64,000 nt of DNA, from the NCBI GenBank assembly GCA_025766275.1, contig JAFKAC010000002.1, positions 1-64,000 on the forward strand, read 5' to 3'. Positions 33,964-44,545 of the stretch are shown piece after piece. The stretch comes from Lactarius indigo. Lineage: Eukaryota > Basidiomycota > Agaricomycetes > Russulales > Russulaceae. Position numbers and translations under genes: made by a program. The first letter of the stretch is position 1. Every line of letters starts with the position of its first letter. Below the pieces are notes generated by a model. That model was not told where the DNA came from and did no database searches. It worked only from the letters and a program-made list of their open reading frames with translations.

Positions 33964-35892
33964 ATGCACCATCCAGAACCCCCTCCACCCCCAAGTCCCC
34001 CTCTCAACGCCCTCAGTGACTCCAACCTCTACCTTGACCACTTCTCGACCCCACCGATGACTGATGTCAACACCTTTAACCTGGCAACCCCTGGGCCAAT
34101 CATTGCTGCTGGCAATGGCCCCCCCGACGTCGCTGAAGGGATGGCTGGCTCTGCCTGCAACCCACTTGCCATTTCCTCCGACCACAATTCCACCTCCCCT
34201 CAAGACTCCACAATGAATTCTCCAGAATCTGAAGAACCCACCATCCCAGCCGTCGACATTGAAGCCATTATTACTAACCTTACAGACCTTTCAGAGACGA
34301 ACGTTGCCTCCCTTCCCCCTGACCCTGAAGAAATCGTGGTGAGGGGTCGAACTCGAAACACCTCAAGGACACCACGAGCCAGCAGGTGCGCATCGATCGC
34401 GTCCGCATGGTCGCATATTTCGGAAGAAGTTCTCTCCGAAACAAACTCACCGATCCGATATTCCTCCCCCCCTAGACCCGCAGATAGCCACTTGATACGC
34501 GAGGTGGTAAGCGGCAAGCTTCTTCCCCCACCGGTATCCGTCCACGAGGCCAACCGCAAGTGGAATACACAACTGAAATCAGACCTTGACCTCAACTTAG
34601 AAGAAGAAATACAGACTTTCGAAGCCAATGATGACAACCTCAAGAAAGAGTTGGCTAGAGAGGTAAACGAGGTCGTAATGGGTTACTCCCACTACTACCT
34701 GCAAGGCACATTACAACTTAGGGCAGACCACGACTTCCCGTTCAGCAATGAGAACCTCCAAGCGGCGGTCCTCCTCTCCATCCAGGCCATAGACGCCGGC
34801 GCAAGCAAACACCCTGGGGAAACCATGGTACCCATACTAACACCACATGCTTGGTACAGATTGACGATGGCAGTCCTTGCGGTGATCCTTCGAGGTTGGC
34901 TGCGCTCCACGTCCAAGGTTGCCACGGGCACAAAGTCTATGAACTGGAACACAGACTCTTTCATCACCCATCCGGACATTACCAAACCTCTGATGGAGGG
35001 CGGTACAATCTGCAGTATGGCGTTGCAGCTAGCGGAGGTGTATGACTCCAACCGTATTAACCCTCTTCGGTTGACTCCAGAGGAGTTCTATGATAACCTT
35101 CTGACTGCCCAGACTAATGTCATCACACGCGCAGCTGGCAAGGACAATGATACGAGAACTAGACGCCAAGAAGCTCAAGACAGAGTTGTAGATGACACCA
35201 TAAAGACTATGACGTCCAATGCCACCATAATGGCTGAAATACGTCAGAAGGTTAAAGACACCATTTTTGGCCAACTCAATCAGGAAGCCCTCAATGACGC
35301 TGACACTTGGCGCGCCATTTACTGGGAAGAATTCAAAGAGGTGATGCAGAAGTACATCACTGCCAACAACTTCGGGCAAATCGACCCAATATTTCTCAAG
35401 AGCAAACATAAGGGTAAAACCAGAGCCAAATCGGAGACACCAGAAATTGAAGACAACATGGAACAAGTAGAAAAACTGATGCAAGCAGACTCACAAGTAC
35501 AAATCGACCTCCTCTGCAACGATATCCTAGCCAATATGAAGGTTGAGATGGAGCAAGAGATTGCTGACCTCCACTCTGCAGAACTTACCAGAGCTCATGC
35601 AGAAGCTAAGCAACAAGTGGAACTCGAAGTGGCTGCATTCAAAGAGGCCAAAACAGCCTGCCTAAGACAGGAAGCGCTCAAACAGGTGGATGATGACATC
35701 ACCGCGGTCCGGAGATGCTACTGGGAGGAACACGAGGCGTATGTCTGTACCCAACGGAATGATGTCCATGCAGCCCTCAAGCAGTGGAAGATTCTGTTGA
35801 AACGTGATAAGTACGTAAGGACCTTATCTATAGCAGTTATAACATTACTCTACTATGTTTACCATATTAGGCAATTACGATACGTACAATAG
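33964..35892 (+). CDS. Unrecognised 642-residue protein, intact ORF
   Basis: A long uninterrupted frame in a region of broken genes. Residues 1-190 are proline/serine-rich and disordered. Then comes a folded-looking helical part (EVVMGYSHYYLQGTLQLRAD; WYRLTMAVLAVILRGWLRST at about residues 300-320, possibly a hydrophobic helix; MNWNTDSFITHPDITKPLME). The C-terminal third is a charged coiled coil (MEQEIADLHSAELTRAHAEA). A GT-AG intron candidate at about 35811-35871 would remove a hydrophobic tail encoded by readthrough and could extend the gene to about 35969. I know no family. It starts 133 bp from the divergent FunK1 relic and ends against the Cop1 LTR. It may be a host gene or an ORF of an unrecognised element. 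Confidence 0.55.
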   Translation: MHHPEPPPPPSPPLNALSDSNLYLDHFSTPPMTDVNTFNLATPGPIIAAGNGPPDVAEGMAGSACNPLAISSDHNSTSPQDSTMNSPESEEPTIPAVDIEAIITNLTDLSETNVASLPPDPEEIVVRGRTRNTSRTPRASRCASIASAWSHISEEVLSETNSPIRYSSPPRPADSHLIREVVSGKLLPPPVSVHEANRKWNTQLKSDLDLNLEEEIQTFEANDDNLKKELAREVNEVVMGYSHYYLQGTLQLRADHDFPFSNENLQAAVLLSIQAIDAGASKHPGETMVPILTPHAWYRLTMAVLAVILRGWLRSTSKVATGTKSMNWNTDSFITHPDITKPLMEGGTICSMALQLAEVYDSNRINPLRLTPEEFYDNLLTAQTNVITRAAGKDNDTRTRRQEAQDRVVDDTIKTMTSNATIMAEIRQKVKDTIFGQLNQEALNDADTWRAIYWEEFKEVMQKYITANNFGQIDPIFLKSKHKGKTRAKSETPEIEDNMEQVEKLMQADSQVQIDLLCNDILANMKVEMEQEIADLHSAELTRAHAEAKQQVELEVAAFKEAKTACLRQEALKQVDDDITAVRRCYWEEHEAYVCTQRNDVHAALKQWKILLKRDKYVRTLSIAVITLLYYVYHIRQLRYVQ

Positions 35893-35963
35893 CGGGCGTA
35901 TCATGTCCTGTGATGAGGAGAAGTCCTATGACTATCTCAGAAGGGCAAAACACATTAGGCGTG

Positions 35964-36193
35964 TGTAAAAATGCGATATTGTGGACGCCCTTACTCATCA
36001 CTTAACTGCAAATGGACATGGTGGGGCCATAGAGCATAAATACCCTCCTATGTGGGGAGAGAGGCGAATACAGAACATCACCCACTTTGCTTGTGCACAT
36101 TCTCCTCTCTCATTAGTCTCTCAACCTACTCAAAGGTGAGAATGTCCTTCCTGCATGCTGCACTTTGGCCTATAAGGCTTTTGCTGCGCAACA
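35964..36193 (+). repeat. Cop1 5' LTR (about 230 bp)
   Basis: From TGTAAAAATG to CGCAACA, directly before the primer site, with a CATAAATA promoter box near 36037. The left edge is inferred, since no 3' LTR is present. Confidence 0.6.
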
Positions 36194-36205
36194 GGTTATG
36201 GGCCC
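36194..36205 (+). promoter_or_regulatory. Cop1 primer-binding site (half initiator tRNA-Met)
   Basis: GGTTATGGGCCC next to the LTR end; identical to the Cop2 and Cop4 sites. Gy1 inserted only 8 bp downstream. Confidence 0.85.
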
Positions 36206-36213
36206 TGTTACAG

Positions 36214-36932
36214 TGTAACGTTACAGTAGGAACGTTCAGCTCGGCGTGAGCAAGTCTGGTCTTTCTATGTCAATGAGCGAGGGTTCAGCCGGTAATGGCA
36301 AGGTTTAAGTGTTTAACAAGGATCTCAGAGTATGACACAATACTCAAGATGTGAGTGGAGTTCAAGGGGGGTTCAAGAGGTTCGACGGTTCAGCAGAGAG
36401 TTACCCCAAGGGAATGGGAAAACAATGTATACTGTGATGGTAAAGAAGTCGAGTCTAAGGATACAAGCTACCTAGGGCCACGACTTATATAGAAAAGGGC
36501 TTGTTTGTGTGGAACAAACAAATGACGCAATCCGCAGCAAGCGTGAGAAGTAACACAGCAATCCGCAGCAAGCGTGAGAAGAAGGTACAGCAATCTGCAG
36601 CAGGCACGGGAAAAAGAAGAAAGTGTGCACAGCTATCCGCAGTAAGTGTGAGAAGAAACAAGGATATAAAAGGCAAGTGAGACATGTCTCAGTTTTAACA
36701 AAAGTGAGACACCTGCCATAAAAGGGTGCATTTAGCCCAAGTATAGTAGTAATAAAGACTTATAAGGACAATGAGTGTCTCATTGTCTCACTTTGCACTA
36801 GGAGAGAATCTTAAGGCTCCTAGTGCGCAGCAAGTCCAAGAAAGGGAAAGCCAAGAAAGGAAAGACTTTCCCGCGAATGCAAGTGTAAGTAAGAAACTAA
36901 TAGTAAAGTCGAAACAAGTCCAGTCCGTAACA
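36214..36932 (-). repeat. Gy1 3' LTR
   Basis: 719 bp, apparently identical to the 5' LTR. On the minus strand it follows a purine tract (GAAGGGAGGGTAA, complement of 36933-36945). Confidence 0.95.
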
Positions 36933-36969
36933 TTACCCTCCCTTCAGAGTCCTTGTCGTCTCGACGTCC

Positions 36970-39900
36970 CTAGAAACGGTCTGTGCCAGGCTCAGGATCG
37001 TCAGTCTGTACCAGGTCATCGTCAACCCAGTCAGAGTTGTAGTTCTCTGCGATAATCTCCCGGCAGCGATGGGTGCGAAGGAACTGGAAGTGTCCGCGAA
37101 CTCCGCACTTCCAGCACTGCTCATAGACGGGGCAGCGGATCTCGGCATGTCCAGGGTCGTTCCTAAAACACTTGCCACACCATTTGTTGGCAGCGTCTTC
37201 TTCTCCCGGTTGTTCTTCAAGCTGGCGCCATAGGCACTTGTTGGGCCAGTGACCTGCACTCTGGCAATGGTAGCAGTACCGCTTGGTTCGAGGGCAGTTG
37301 AAGCTGCGATGGAAGCGACTGTCACAGCGCCAGCACAGGTCTCCATTGCGATTTTCCCGGAGGCGAGGCATCTCTACAGGTCCTCCAGGGCGAGGGGGAA
37401 AGGGAAGGTCTTGGTGGCGGAAGAGGCGAGGTTGCTGCCATGTGTCAGCATAGTGTTCTGCAATCCGGGTATAGGCATGTGCGGCTTCCAGCCGACTGCG
37501 CACTCCATCAAGTTCTGAGGTGGTGTTGAACAATAGTCCATGGACTCGATTGCATTGAGCCTGCAGATCAGTGATCTGCCTCTGGAGCATAGCCCGCTGT
37601 TCCAAACAGTGGCGGAGACGAGAGATCTCTGCATCTAGCTGTGGGGAGTTGAGATCCCTCAGTGCCTCATCTACAGCGTATGCCCGAGGGTCGTCACGCG
37701 AGAGCTGCTGCATCTGATCATCTGACATGACTTGTGGCATAGCCCCTGGGAGACTGTCCAGGTACACAGGCTCTCCATAGACAGGCTGACCTCTACCCAT
37801 ACAGCCCTTCACATCTTGACGGTTACCAGTGTAGGCGATGTACTTGGCCAGGACTTTAGTACCATCAGGTTGGTTGATATAGAGAGGGTGGAAGCGAGCT
37901 GAGGTTTCTATGTTTGGGAAGAAGGGGAGGCCTGGGTGGTCGTCATCTTCGTCTGGTTCATCGTTGGCAGTGGCAGCTACCTGCTCATAGTCGATAGGGG
38001 CATCCTCCAGTGGAGGCATTGATGAGTGGGAAATCACAGAGACTGGGGGAGAGTCAGGAGGAGGGGTGGAAGGAGGGAGTGGAGGAGGAGTGGCGGTTGG
38101 TTCAGGAGGGGGAGACAAGGAGGACCTTGGGACTAAGTTGGGATGTCCATTGAAGGTTTCCAACAGTGCAACCAGTGCTGGGTTGACATCCATGGTGGTC
38201 TGTTGTTCTAGGGTTGGGGGTCGAGAGAAGAACCCTCGTTCTATGGAGCGTTCAACGAGGGCTTCAACAGAGGAGGAGCGGGAAGGCATTGTGTGCGAAG
38301 ATGCAAGAGTAGAGGAGTGGGGGTCTTTTCCTTCCAACCTTGTACTTCTTATATGTGAGGAGGGCGCTCCTTCGGCATTCGGGTGTAGCCGGAAGAAGTC
38401 TTGAATTGCTTCAGGGGCCGATACATTTTCCTCCGGTTCCCATGAGTTGTCACTGTCAGGGAAGCCCTTCCATTTGATGAGGTAATGGAGTTTACGTCGT
38501 CGTCCCTTCTTGGCAGAGTCTAGAACTTTCTCTACTTCCCATTCTTCTTCTCCGTTTATTATGTCAGGTGGGGGTCGTGGGAAGTTTTCTCCATGGAGCG
38601 GTGTTTCCCTATATGGTGTAAGTAGGTTGGCATGGAACACAGGGTGGATCTTCCATTGCAGGGGTAGGGCGAGTTCATAGTTGACCGGTGACAGGACTTT
38701 GGTAATCCTGAAGGGTCCATGTCGTTTTGGAGCTAGTTTGGCAGTTGGATGGCTAGTCCTTATGTTTGTTCCTTCTAGCCACACCATTTCTCCTTTTTTG
38801 TATGGTTCAAACTTGGAGGGTCGCCGTGCTAGGGAATCTTGTGCTTTCTTTAGGTTGTCCTGAGCTTCCTTCCTCTTGTTCTTCAGTTCTTCAAGACGTT
38901 GTCCTACACTTGGAACTGGGGAGGGTTTTGGCGTCCATGTGGTGCGTGGGAGTTTTCCCATGATTAGTTCAAATGGGGGAATTCGGGTTGTAGCGTTGGG
39001 CCAGGAGTTATGAGCAAATTCGGCCATTGGTAACCAGGTTACCCAATCATCCTGTCTTGCATTACACCAAAACCTTAGGTATTGTTCTAACCATTGGTTT
39101 GTTCGTTCTGACTGTCCATCTGTTTGTGGGTGGTATGCTGTTGAGATGTTCTGTTTGATGTCTAAGGCTTTGCAGAGGGCTCTTGCAAACATTGATGTGA
39201 ATCGTGGGTCTCGATCGGAAATGACCTTCTTGGGAAGGCCATAGTGGTGGTAGATGTGTTGTAAATAGAGTTGTGCGACTCCGGCTGCATCTATCATTTC
39301 GTTGCAAGGGATGAATAATGCTGCTTTCGAACAATCGTGATCTGTGACTGTGAGGATTGTGTCATAGCCTTTTGACTTGGGTAATTTGACGATGAAATCC
39401 ATGCTGACAGTTTCAAATGGTTCTGTCATCTGTCCAAAAATGGGTGAGAGGCTTGGCTTCTTTGGGTGGGTGTTGACTTTATTGGCTTGGCATGCTGCGC
39501 ATCCTTTGACATATTCTTCCACATCTTTCTTCATGCCAGGCCACCAGTAGTCTCGTGTTATCAGAGCCATTGTGTTTGAAATTCCAGGGTGTCCAGCGCT
39601 TGGAAGGTCATGAAAAGCGTGAATTACCCCCCTCTTAAGGTCGTTGTTCCCTGCAACAACCAAGCGCTCATCTTTCCAGTGGAGCCCTGAGTGTTCTTTT
39701 AGGTTGTGGGTATCTATCCAGGTTTTGATACGTTCCTGGTCTAGGTTCTGTGTGACATAAGCCCATAGTTCTTGTTCCTGTGGCAGTTCCCTTGTAGCTT
39801 TGACAAATAGTTCTTCCGGAAGGACTGTTACATCTGAGTTGTCATGGGAACCATCATCATAGTCTGGTCTTCTTGACAGGGCATCTGCCCGGGCATTCTT

Positions 39901-41901
39901 GGAGCTGGCAATGTGGTGGAGCTCTATATCAAATTCGGAGAGTTCCAGGACTTCTCGTGCTACCCGTCGGCTGATCTTGTGTGGTTCTTTCCAATATTGG
40001 AGGTTTGCATGGTCTGTGTACACCACTACCTTGTGGGGAGAGCCTGCTAGATATGCCCGCCAGTGTCGTAGAGCCCGCACAATGGCTAGCAATTCTTGAT
40101 CATAGATGTCATAATTTCGTTCTGCTGGTCCAAATGTCTGGGAGTAGTAGGCCACTGGGTGGCGAATTCCTTGGTTATCCTTTTGGTAAAGCACCCCTCC
40201 ATTGGCAAATCGGGATGCATCCACTTCCAATTCAAATTGTTTTTCCAAATCCGGTTGAATGAGCACAGGTTCCTTTCCAAGCAGGGTCTTGAGTGTGTCA
40301 AATGCCTTTTGACAGTCTTCCGTCCATTCCCATTTGGTGTCCTTTTTGAGTAGGTTGTTAAGGGGACGGGCAATCATGGAGAATCCTCGGATGAAGCGGC
40401 GATAGAAATTTGCAAATCCTTGAAAGGCACGGACTTCTTTGGTTGTTGTTGGAGTGGGCCAGTCACGTACACCCTGAACCTTAATCGGGTCCATTCGGAC
40501 CCTCCCTTTTTCCAATATGACGCCCAGGTACTCTATAGACCTAACCTCAAAGGCACATTTCTCCGGTTTTAGGTAGAGATCATGTTCCTCTAGGCGTTCT
40601 AGAACTTGATGGACCACCTTGCGGTGTCTTTCCAGGTCATCAATAGTGGCAATAAGGATGTCATCCATGTAGATTATGACTTCTCCGGTTAGGAGCATGT
40701 CGCGGAATATTATGTTCATCATGGTCTGAAATGTGCTTGGCGAGTTGGTGAGTCCAAAGAACATGACACGTGGCTCAAACAGCCCCTGATTGGTTTTGAA
40801 GGCCGCCTTCCATTCATCTCCTTCTTTGATCCGGATGTTGTTATAACCCCATCGGATATCAAATTTGGTAAACAACGCCGCATCCCGGACCTTGTCAATC
40901 AATTCTGGGATTAAGGGGAGTGGGTATCGATTCTTGACAGTGTACTGGTTGATCCGTCAGTAGTCTTGGACAGGGCGAAGCTTTCCATCTTTCTTTTTGA
41001 TGAAGAAGAAGGGAGACGAGTATGGAGATTTAGAGGGCTGGATATATCCCTTTTCAAGGTGCTCATTGAGGAATTTGGTAAGGGCTTCATTTTCATCACG
41101 TGTTAGAGGGTATATTTTGCAATCAATAGTGGCTGGGGCATTTGGAGTGAGGTCAATGGCGTGATCCCATGACCTGGTTGGTGGGAATCGGTGGGAGTTC
41201 TCTTCACTGAAGACCTTCTGATGTTGTAGGTACTCCTTGGGGACCATTTCCTCTAGCGTTCTTTCAGTTTGATCTCGTGCCTTTTGCGCCAATTCTGAGG
41301 CCACCGTGGTTTTGCCAATGACCTCATCTTGGGTAAATCTGAGATAGAGTTCATCTCCTTCCTCATACCCGCATTCTTCCAGGAACGTGCTCCACATTTT
41401 CCGGATGTGGATCTTTGGTTTGGGGGTGTCTTGTTTTTGGAGTCCTTGGGTAGTGATGATGACAGGGAGGTGACTGGTGTCGATGGTGGAGTCCTTCCAG
41501 TTGCATTGGGGTTCAAAGGCAGCGAGCCAGGGGTATCCCAGGATCATTCGTTCTTCCCCTAGATTTGTCACCAGGAACCTCATGGGTAGTTTCTTGGATC
41601 CTGATTGGACATCTAGCATGGAGTATGCCGTTAGTTCTCCTGCCTTATTAAGGGTTCCGTCGATATTCCAGATCTTTTTTGGGTTTGACAGGGGTATCGT
41701 CCCTATCCCCATTTGCTTCAGGAGTCTGGGGTCTATGAAATTGTCCGTAGCTCCAGAGTCTACTAGGACGTCTTGATCGGCTGTTTTGTGTGCAGTTTCC
41801 AGGTGTACAGGGACTTTCAAGGATCTATATTGGCTATATTGTACACTGGAAATGTTTAAAGCTCTAGCCCAGGCCGCCGGGTTCGAGCCTACGAAAAATC
41901 C
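36970..41901 (-). pseudogene. Gy1 pol with one in-frame TGA and a long post-chromodomain extension
   Basis: About 1640 codons in one frame. Protease DSGATDNFID (about 41750), RT with YMDD (about 40665), RNase H LEVDASRFANGG (about 40220) and the integrase zinc finger HxxH...CAACQ (about 39490-39630) come first. The DDE core has DFIVKLP, SDRDPRF and QSERTNQW (39.1-39.4 kb), then a chromodomain EVEKVLDS...YLIKWKGFPDSDNSWEPE (38.43-38.56 kb). Beyond it lie about 430 more residues: proline-rich linker, a block with GQPVYGEPVY, a coiled coil (about 37.55 kb) and four CCHC-like knuckles starting CWRC, CYHC, CGKC and CWKC (37.06-37.35 kb). The sole break is TGA at 40957-40959, where an arginine is expected in the RT motif DYxRIN. 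Expression would rely on -1 frameshifting from gag. This copy is probably defective for RT, unless the TGA is read through. Confidence 0.9.
41861..41900 (-). promoter_or_regulatory. Gy1 -1 frameshift cassette at the gag/pol junction
   Basis: Gag reads GAT TTT TCG and stops at TAG (41889-41891); pol is open in the -1 frame across the same T-run (41892-41900). Six bases after the slipping TTT a 28-nt segment (complement of 41861-41888) can fold with GCTC/GAGC and CCC/GGG pairing. The same segment, slip site and spacer are kept in Gy2-B and Gy2-C. Confidence 0.65.
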
Positions 41902-43436
41902 TTCTCAGCAAAGGCTTTCTCTACGAGCAGTGCTCGCACTTCCTCACTCTGTGCCATCAGAGTCCCCCACATCTCATTTGCTAGTTCCTCTTTGGTCTTT
42001 GTGGTGGATGGTGCAGAGGGTGTAGTTGATGCTTCTGCAAGTTTGGCTGGTTTGTCAGGGCAGTTTCGCGATATGTGCCCCTGTTTCTTGCAACGGAAAC
42101 AGCGCCCTTCTGCTTGGAGCTTCTGTTTTTTGGTTTCAGTGAGGGCTGCTCTTCCTGCAGCTCCTCTTTGAGTTCTTCCTATGTCCATCGCATTTGGGTC
42201 ACGTGGTTTGACTTTAAAGGCATTGTTCCATTGCCCTTTTGTGAATCCGGCTTTAGTTTCCTTTTTGATTCCGAAGCGATTTTGGAGATTGATGAAGTCT
42301 TGATGGTGCTTTCTGGCTGATTGGGTCCATTCTTTCCAGTCATCTGGGTGGTCGAACTGTATGATGTTCCTGACCAGTTTTTCAGGTAGACCCCGTGAGA
42401 AAATATCCAGGGTTCCTTCTTCGTCTGCACCATATCCTGCCTTCTTTGCAAGGGCAGCGAACTGAGCAATATAGGTATCAAGGTCTCCATTCTCCATTTT
42501 GACTGCTTGGAGTGCCTTCTGTGCCTTCTGCTTCTCCGCAACGTCGGTGTAAGCAGCCTGGAAGCGATCTAGGATGGTGATCCACAGGTCTTCTTCTGTT
42601 GTAGCCCGTCCTCCAGCAAGTTCATCGGTAAGCCAGTCACTTTGTTCCATAACCCAGTCATCAACCAAGTCTCCTCGTATTAGGGAGAGGAAGACAATGC
42701 ATCTGAGATAGGGGTTTCTCATTTGCTCGATTGATCCATTGAGGGCCCGGTAGAAGGTGAACTCTTTTAGGAATTTCTTGCTGTGGGCTCGGTCTCCAGT
42801 GAATTCTTTTGGTGGTAGGCCTGTTAATTTATCTCCGGCAGGAGGGGGGGCTAAAGGTGGGGCTCTTCCAGCAGGGATTCCTCCACCGCCTCCACCTCCA
42901 CCTCCACCTCCACCTCCTCCTTTGCTACTGCCACCTCCACTAGGGGTGTGGGTGATCGAGGTGTTGATTTGTGTGGCTGTGCTTGTCATTCTAATGCTTG
43001 AGTTTGTTGGTGTGCGAGCACCTGAATCTATGGGTTCTTGTGGGGCTAAAGAGGGGACACCTGACGTAGCTTCCACTGATGCAACAGGGGATTGATGTTG
43101 ATCCGAATCCTGAGCAGGTTCTTCTGTATCTGAGTCGACAACTATGCCAACTGGGTTATTTCTATATGGACCAAGTCCGAATTCTAGTGGTACTGGTTTG
43201 ACAGAGAACCACTTGTGGTCTTTGGATGATTGTGCGATGACTACCCAAAGTCGTTTGTCTTCTATGTATTCAATAGGAATATATCCGTTGTCTTCTTTGC
43301 TCCAAACGTAATATCCTTCAGTTTCGTCGTAGGTTTTCCAGATGGCTACTCCCTTGATGTTGTCAGAGAGATCGTCTTCTGTTCTTCTGGTGATGAATTC
43401 TGGTTTGAACTGGGAACGGCTCCTGCTTCCTAGTTT
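41889..43436 (-). CDS. Gy1 gag
   Basis: The open frame begins close to the 5' LTR with no early ATG; the first in-frame ATG is near 42989. The upstream part still encodes the conserved N-terminal module (GYYVWSKEDNGYIPIEYIED, about 43265-43325), so the real start may be non-ATG or spliced. Then follow a glycine run of about 14 residues (42.9 kb), the retrotransposon Gag core (FTGDRAHSKKFLKEFTFYRA; DLDTYIAQFAALAKKAGY) and one CCHC knuckle CFRCKKQGHISRNC (about 42060-42105). Gag forms the particle and binds RNA. It ends KAFAEKDFS at the frameshift site. Confidence 0.85.
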   Translation of the reverse strand, partial: KLGSRSRSQFKPEFITRRTEDDLSDNIKGVAIWKTYDETEGYYVWSKEDNGYIPIEYIEDKRLWVVIAQSSKDHKWFSVKPVPLEFGLGPYRNNPVGIVVDSDTEEPAQDSDQHQSPVASVEATSGVPSLAPQEPIDSGARTPTNSSIRMTSTATQINTSITHTPSGGGSSKGGGGGGGGGGGGGGIPAGRAPPLAPPPAGDKLTGLPPKEFTGDRAHSKKFLKEFTFYRALNGSIEQMRNPYLRCIVFLSLIRGDLVDDWVMEQSDWLTDELAGGRATTEEDLWITILDRFQAAYTDVAEKQKAQKALQAVKMENGDLDTYIAQFAALAKKAGYGADEEGTLDIFSRGLPEKLVRNIIQFDHPDDWKEWTQSARKHHQDFINLQNRFGIKKETKAGFTKGQWNNAFKVKPRDPNAMDIGRTQRGAAGRAALTETKKQKLQAEGRCFRCKKQGHISRNCPDKPAKLAEASTTPSAPSTTKTKEELANEMWGTLMAQSEEVRALLVEKAFAEKDFS

Positions 43437-43452
43437 TGAAGCCAGGGTGGAG

Positions 43453-43463
43453 AGACTCGACTT
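43453..43463 (-). promoter_or_regulatory. Gy1 self-priming site (AAGTCGAGTCT on minus strand)
   Basis: Two bases inside the 5' LTR lies AAGTCGAGTCT. Its perfect complement AGACTCGACTT occurs in the LTR (complement of 43698-43708), 35 nt after the start of a TATATAA box (complement of 43737-43743). That is where an mRNA 5' end is expected. Matches the Tf1 self-priming layout. Confidence 0.75.
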
Positions 43464-43465
43464 AA

Positions 43466-44184
43466 TGTAACGTTACAGTAGGAACGTTCAGCTCGGCGTG
43501 AGCAAGTCTGGTCTTTCTATGTCAATGAGCGAGGGTTCAGCCGGTAATGGCAAGGTTTAAGTGTTTAACAAGGATCTCAGAGTATGACACAATACTCAAG
43601 ATGTGAGTGGAGTTCAAGGGGGGTTCAAGAGGTTCGACGGTTCAGCAGAGAGTTACCCCAAGGGAATGGGAAAACAATGTATACTGTGATGGTAAAGAAG
43701 TCGAGTCTAAGGATACAAGCTACCTAGGGCCACGACTTATATAGAAAAGGGCTTGTTTGTGTGGAACAAACAAATGACGCAATCCGCAGCAAGCGTGAGA
43801 AGTAACACAGCAATCCGCAGCAAGCGTGAGAAGAAGGTACAGCAATCTGCAGCAGGCACGGGAAAAAGAAGAAAGTGTGCACAGCTATCCGCAGTAAGTG
43901 TGAGAAGAAACAAGGATATAAAAGGCAAGTGAGACATGTCTCAGTTTTAACAAAAGTGAGACACCTGCCATAAAAGGGTGCATTTAGCCCAAGTATAGTA
44001 GTAATAAAGACTTATAAGGACAATGAGTGTCTCATTGTCTCACTTTGCACTAGGAGAGAATCTTAAGGCTCCTAGTGCGCAGCAAGTCCAAGAAAGGGAA
44101 AGCCAAGAAAGGAAAGACTTTCCCGCGAATGCAAGTGTAAGTAAGAAACTAATAGTAAAGTCGAAACAAGTCCAGTCCGTAACA
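43466..44184 (-). repeat. Gy1 5' LTR
   Basis: 719 bp; drives transcription on the minus strand from the TATATAA box at the complement of 43737-43743. Apparently identical to the 3' LTR. Confidence 0.95.
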
Positions 44185-44189
44185 TACAG

Positions 44190-44545
44190 GGCTTGCCGTT
44201 GCACTTCTAGACGAAGTCACACCTGGTGGTATCGCACTCCTACCCTCTGTATCTATGAACAGATTGGTAATGAGAAAATAGCGAGCAGACCACAGGAGGC
44301 ACCCTGGTTCATAACAGACCCAGTATTGTACTCTAGAGGAGTACATAGACTTGGCCCACTGTCTAACGTTGACATGGTCAAGCAGTTCTTTTGGCATACA
44401 CAATTGGTAGTCTGCAAAGACCAATGTCTGCTACAGAATACGTTCTGTAGCCGAAGGGATTAATGCTGGTTTTATTATCTCACTCAGTATTATGATGAAA
44501 AACTCTAAATACTGACGTACTATAAAGCCAACAGATTTACCAACA
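44190..44545 (+). other. Cop1 leader, right of Gy1
   Basis: Untranslated leader between the Gy1 insertion and the gag ATG at 44546. No recognisable frame. It contains an inverted pair around CTCTAGAGGAG (about 44332). Confidence 0.5.

Larger units (their letters stand above)
36214..44184 (-). mobile_element. Gy1, complete chromodomain Ty3/gypsy retrotransposon (7971 bp)
   Basis: Two 719-bp LTRs (36214-36932, 43466-44184) that look identical, ends TGTAAC...GTAACA, TSD TACAG (36209-36213, 44185-44189). Minus-strand order: 5' LTR, self-priming site, gag, -1 frameshift site, pol (protease, RT, RNase H, integrase, chromodomain, knuckle extension), purine tract, 3' LTR. It is the youngest large insertion in the window, yet carries a TGA in RT. 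Confidence 0.95.

Noticed and set aside
33694..34203. 169-residue minus-strand ORF
   Set aside because: Overlaps the FunK1 first exon and the opposite 642-residue ORF; it is a glycine/valine-rich shadow.
43440..43466. tRNA primer-binding site for Gy1
   Set aside because: The site does not begin with TGG as expected for a CCA-ending tRNA, while it pairs perfectly with the element's own LTR.
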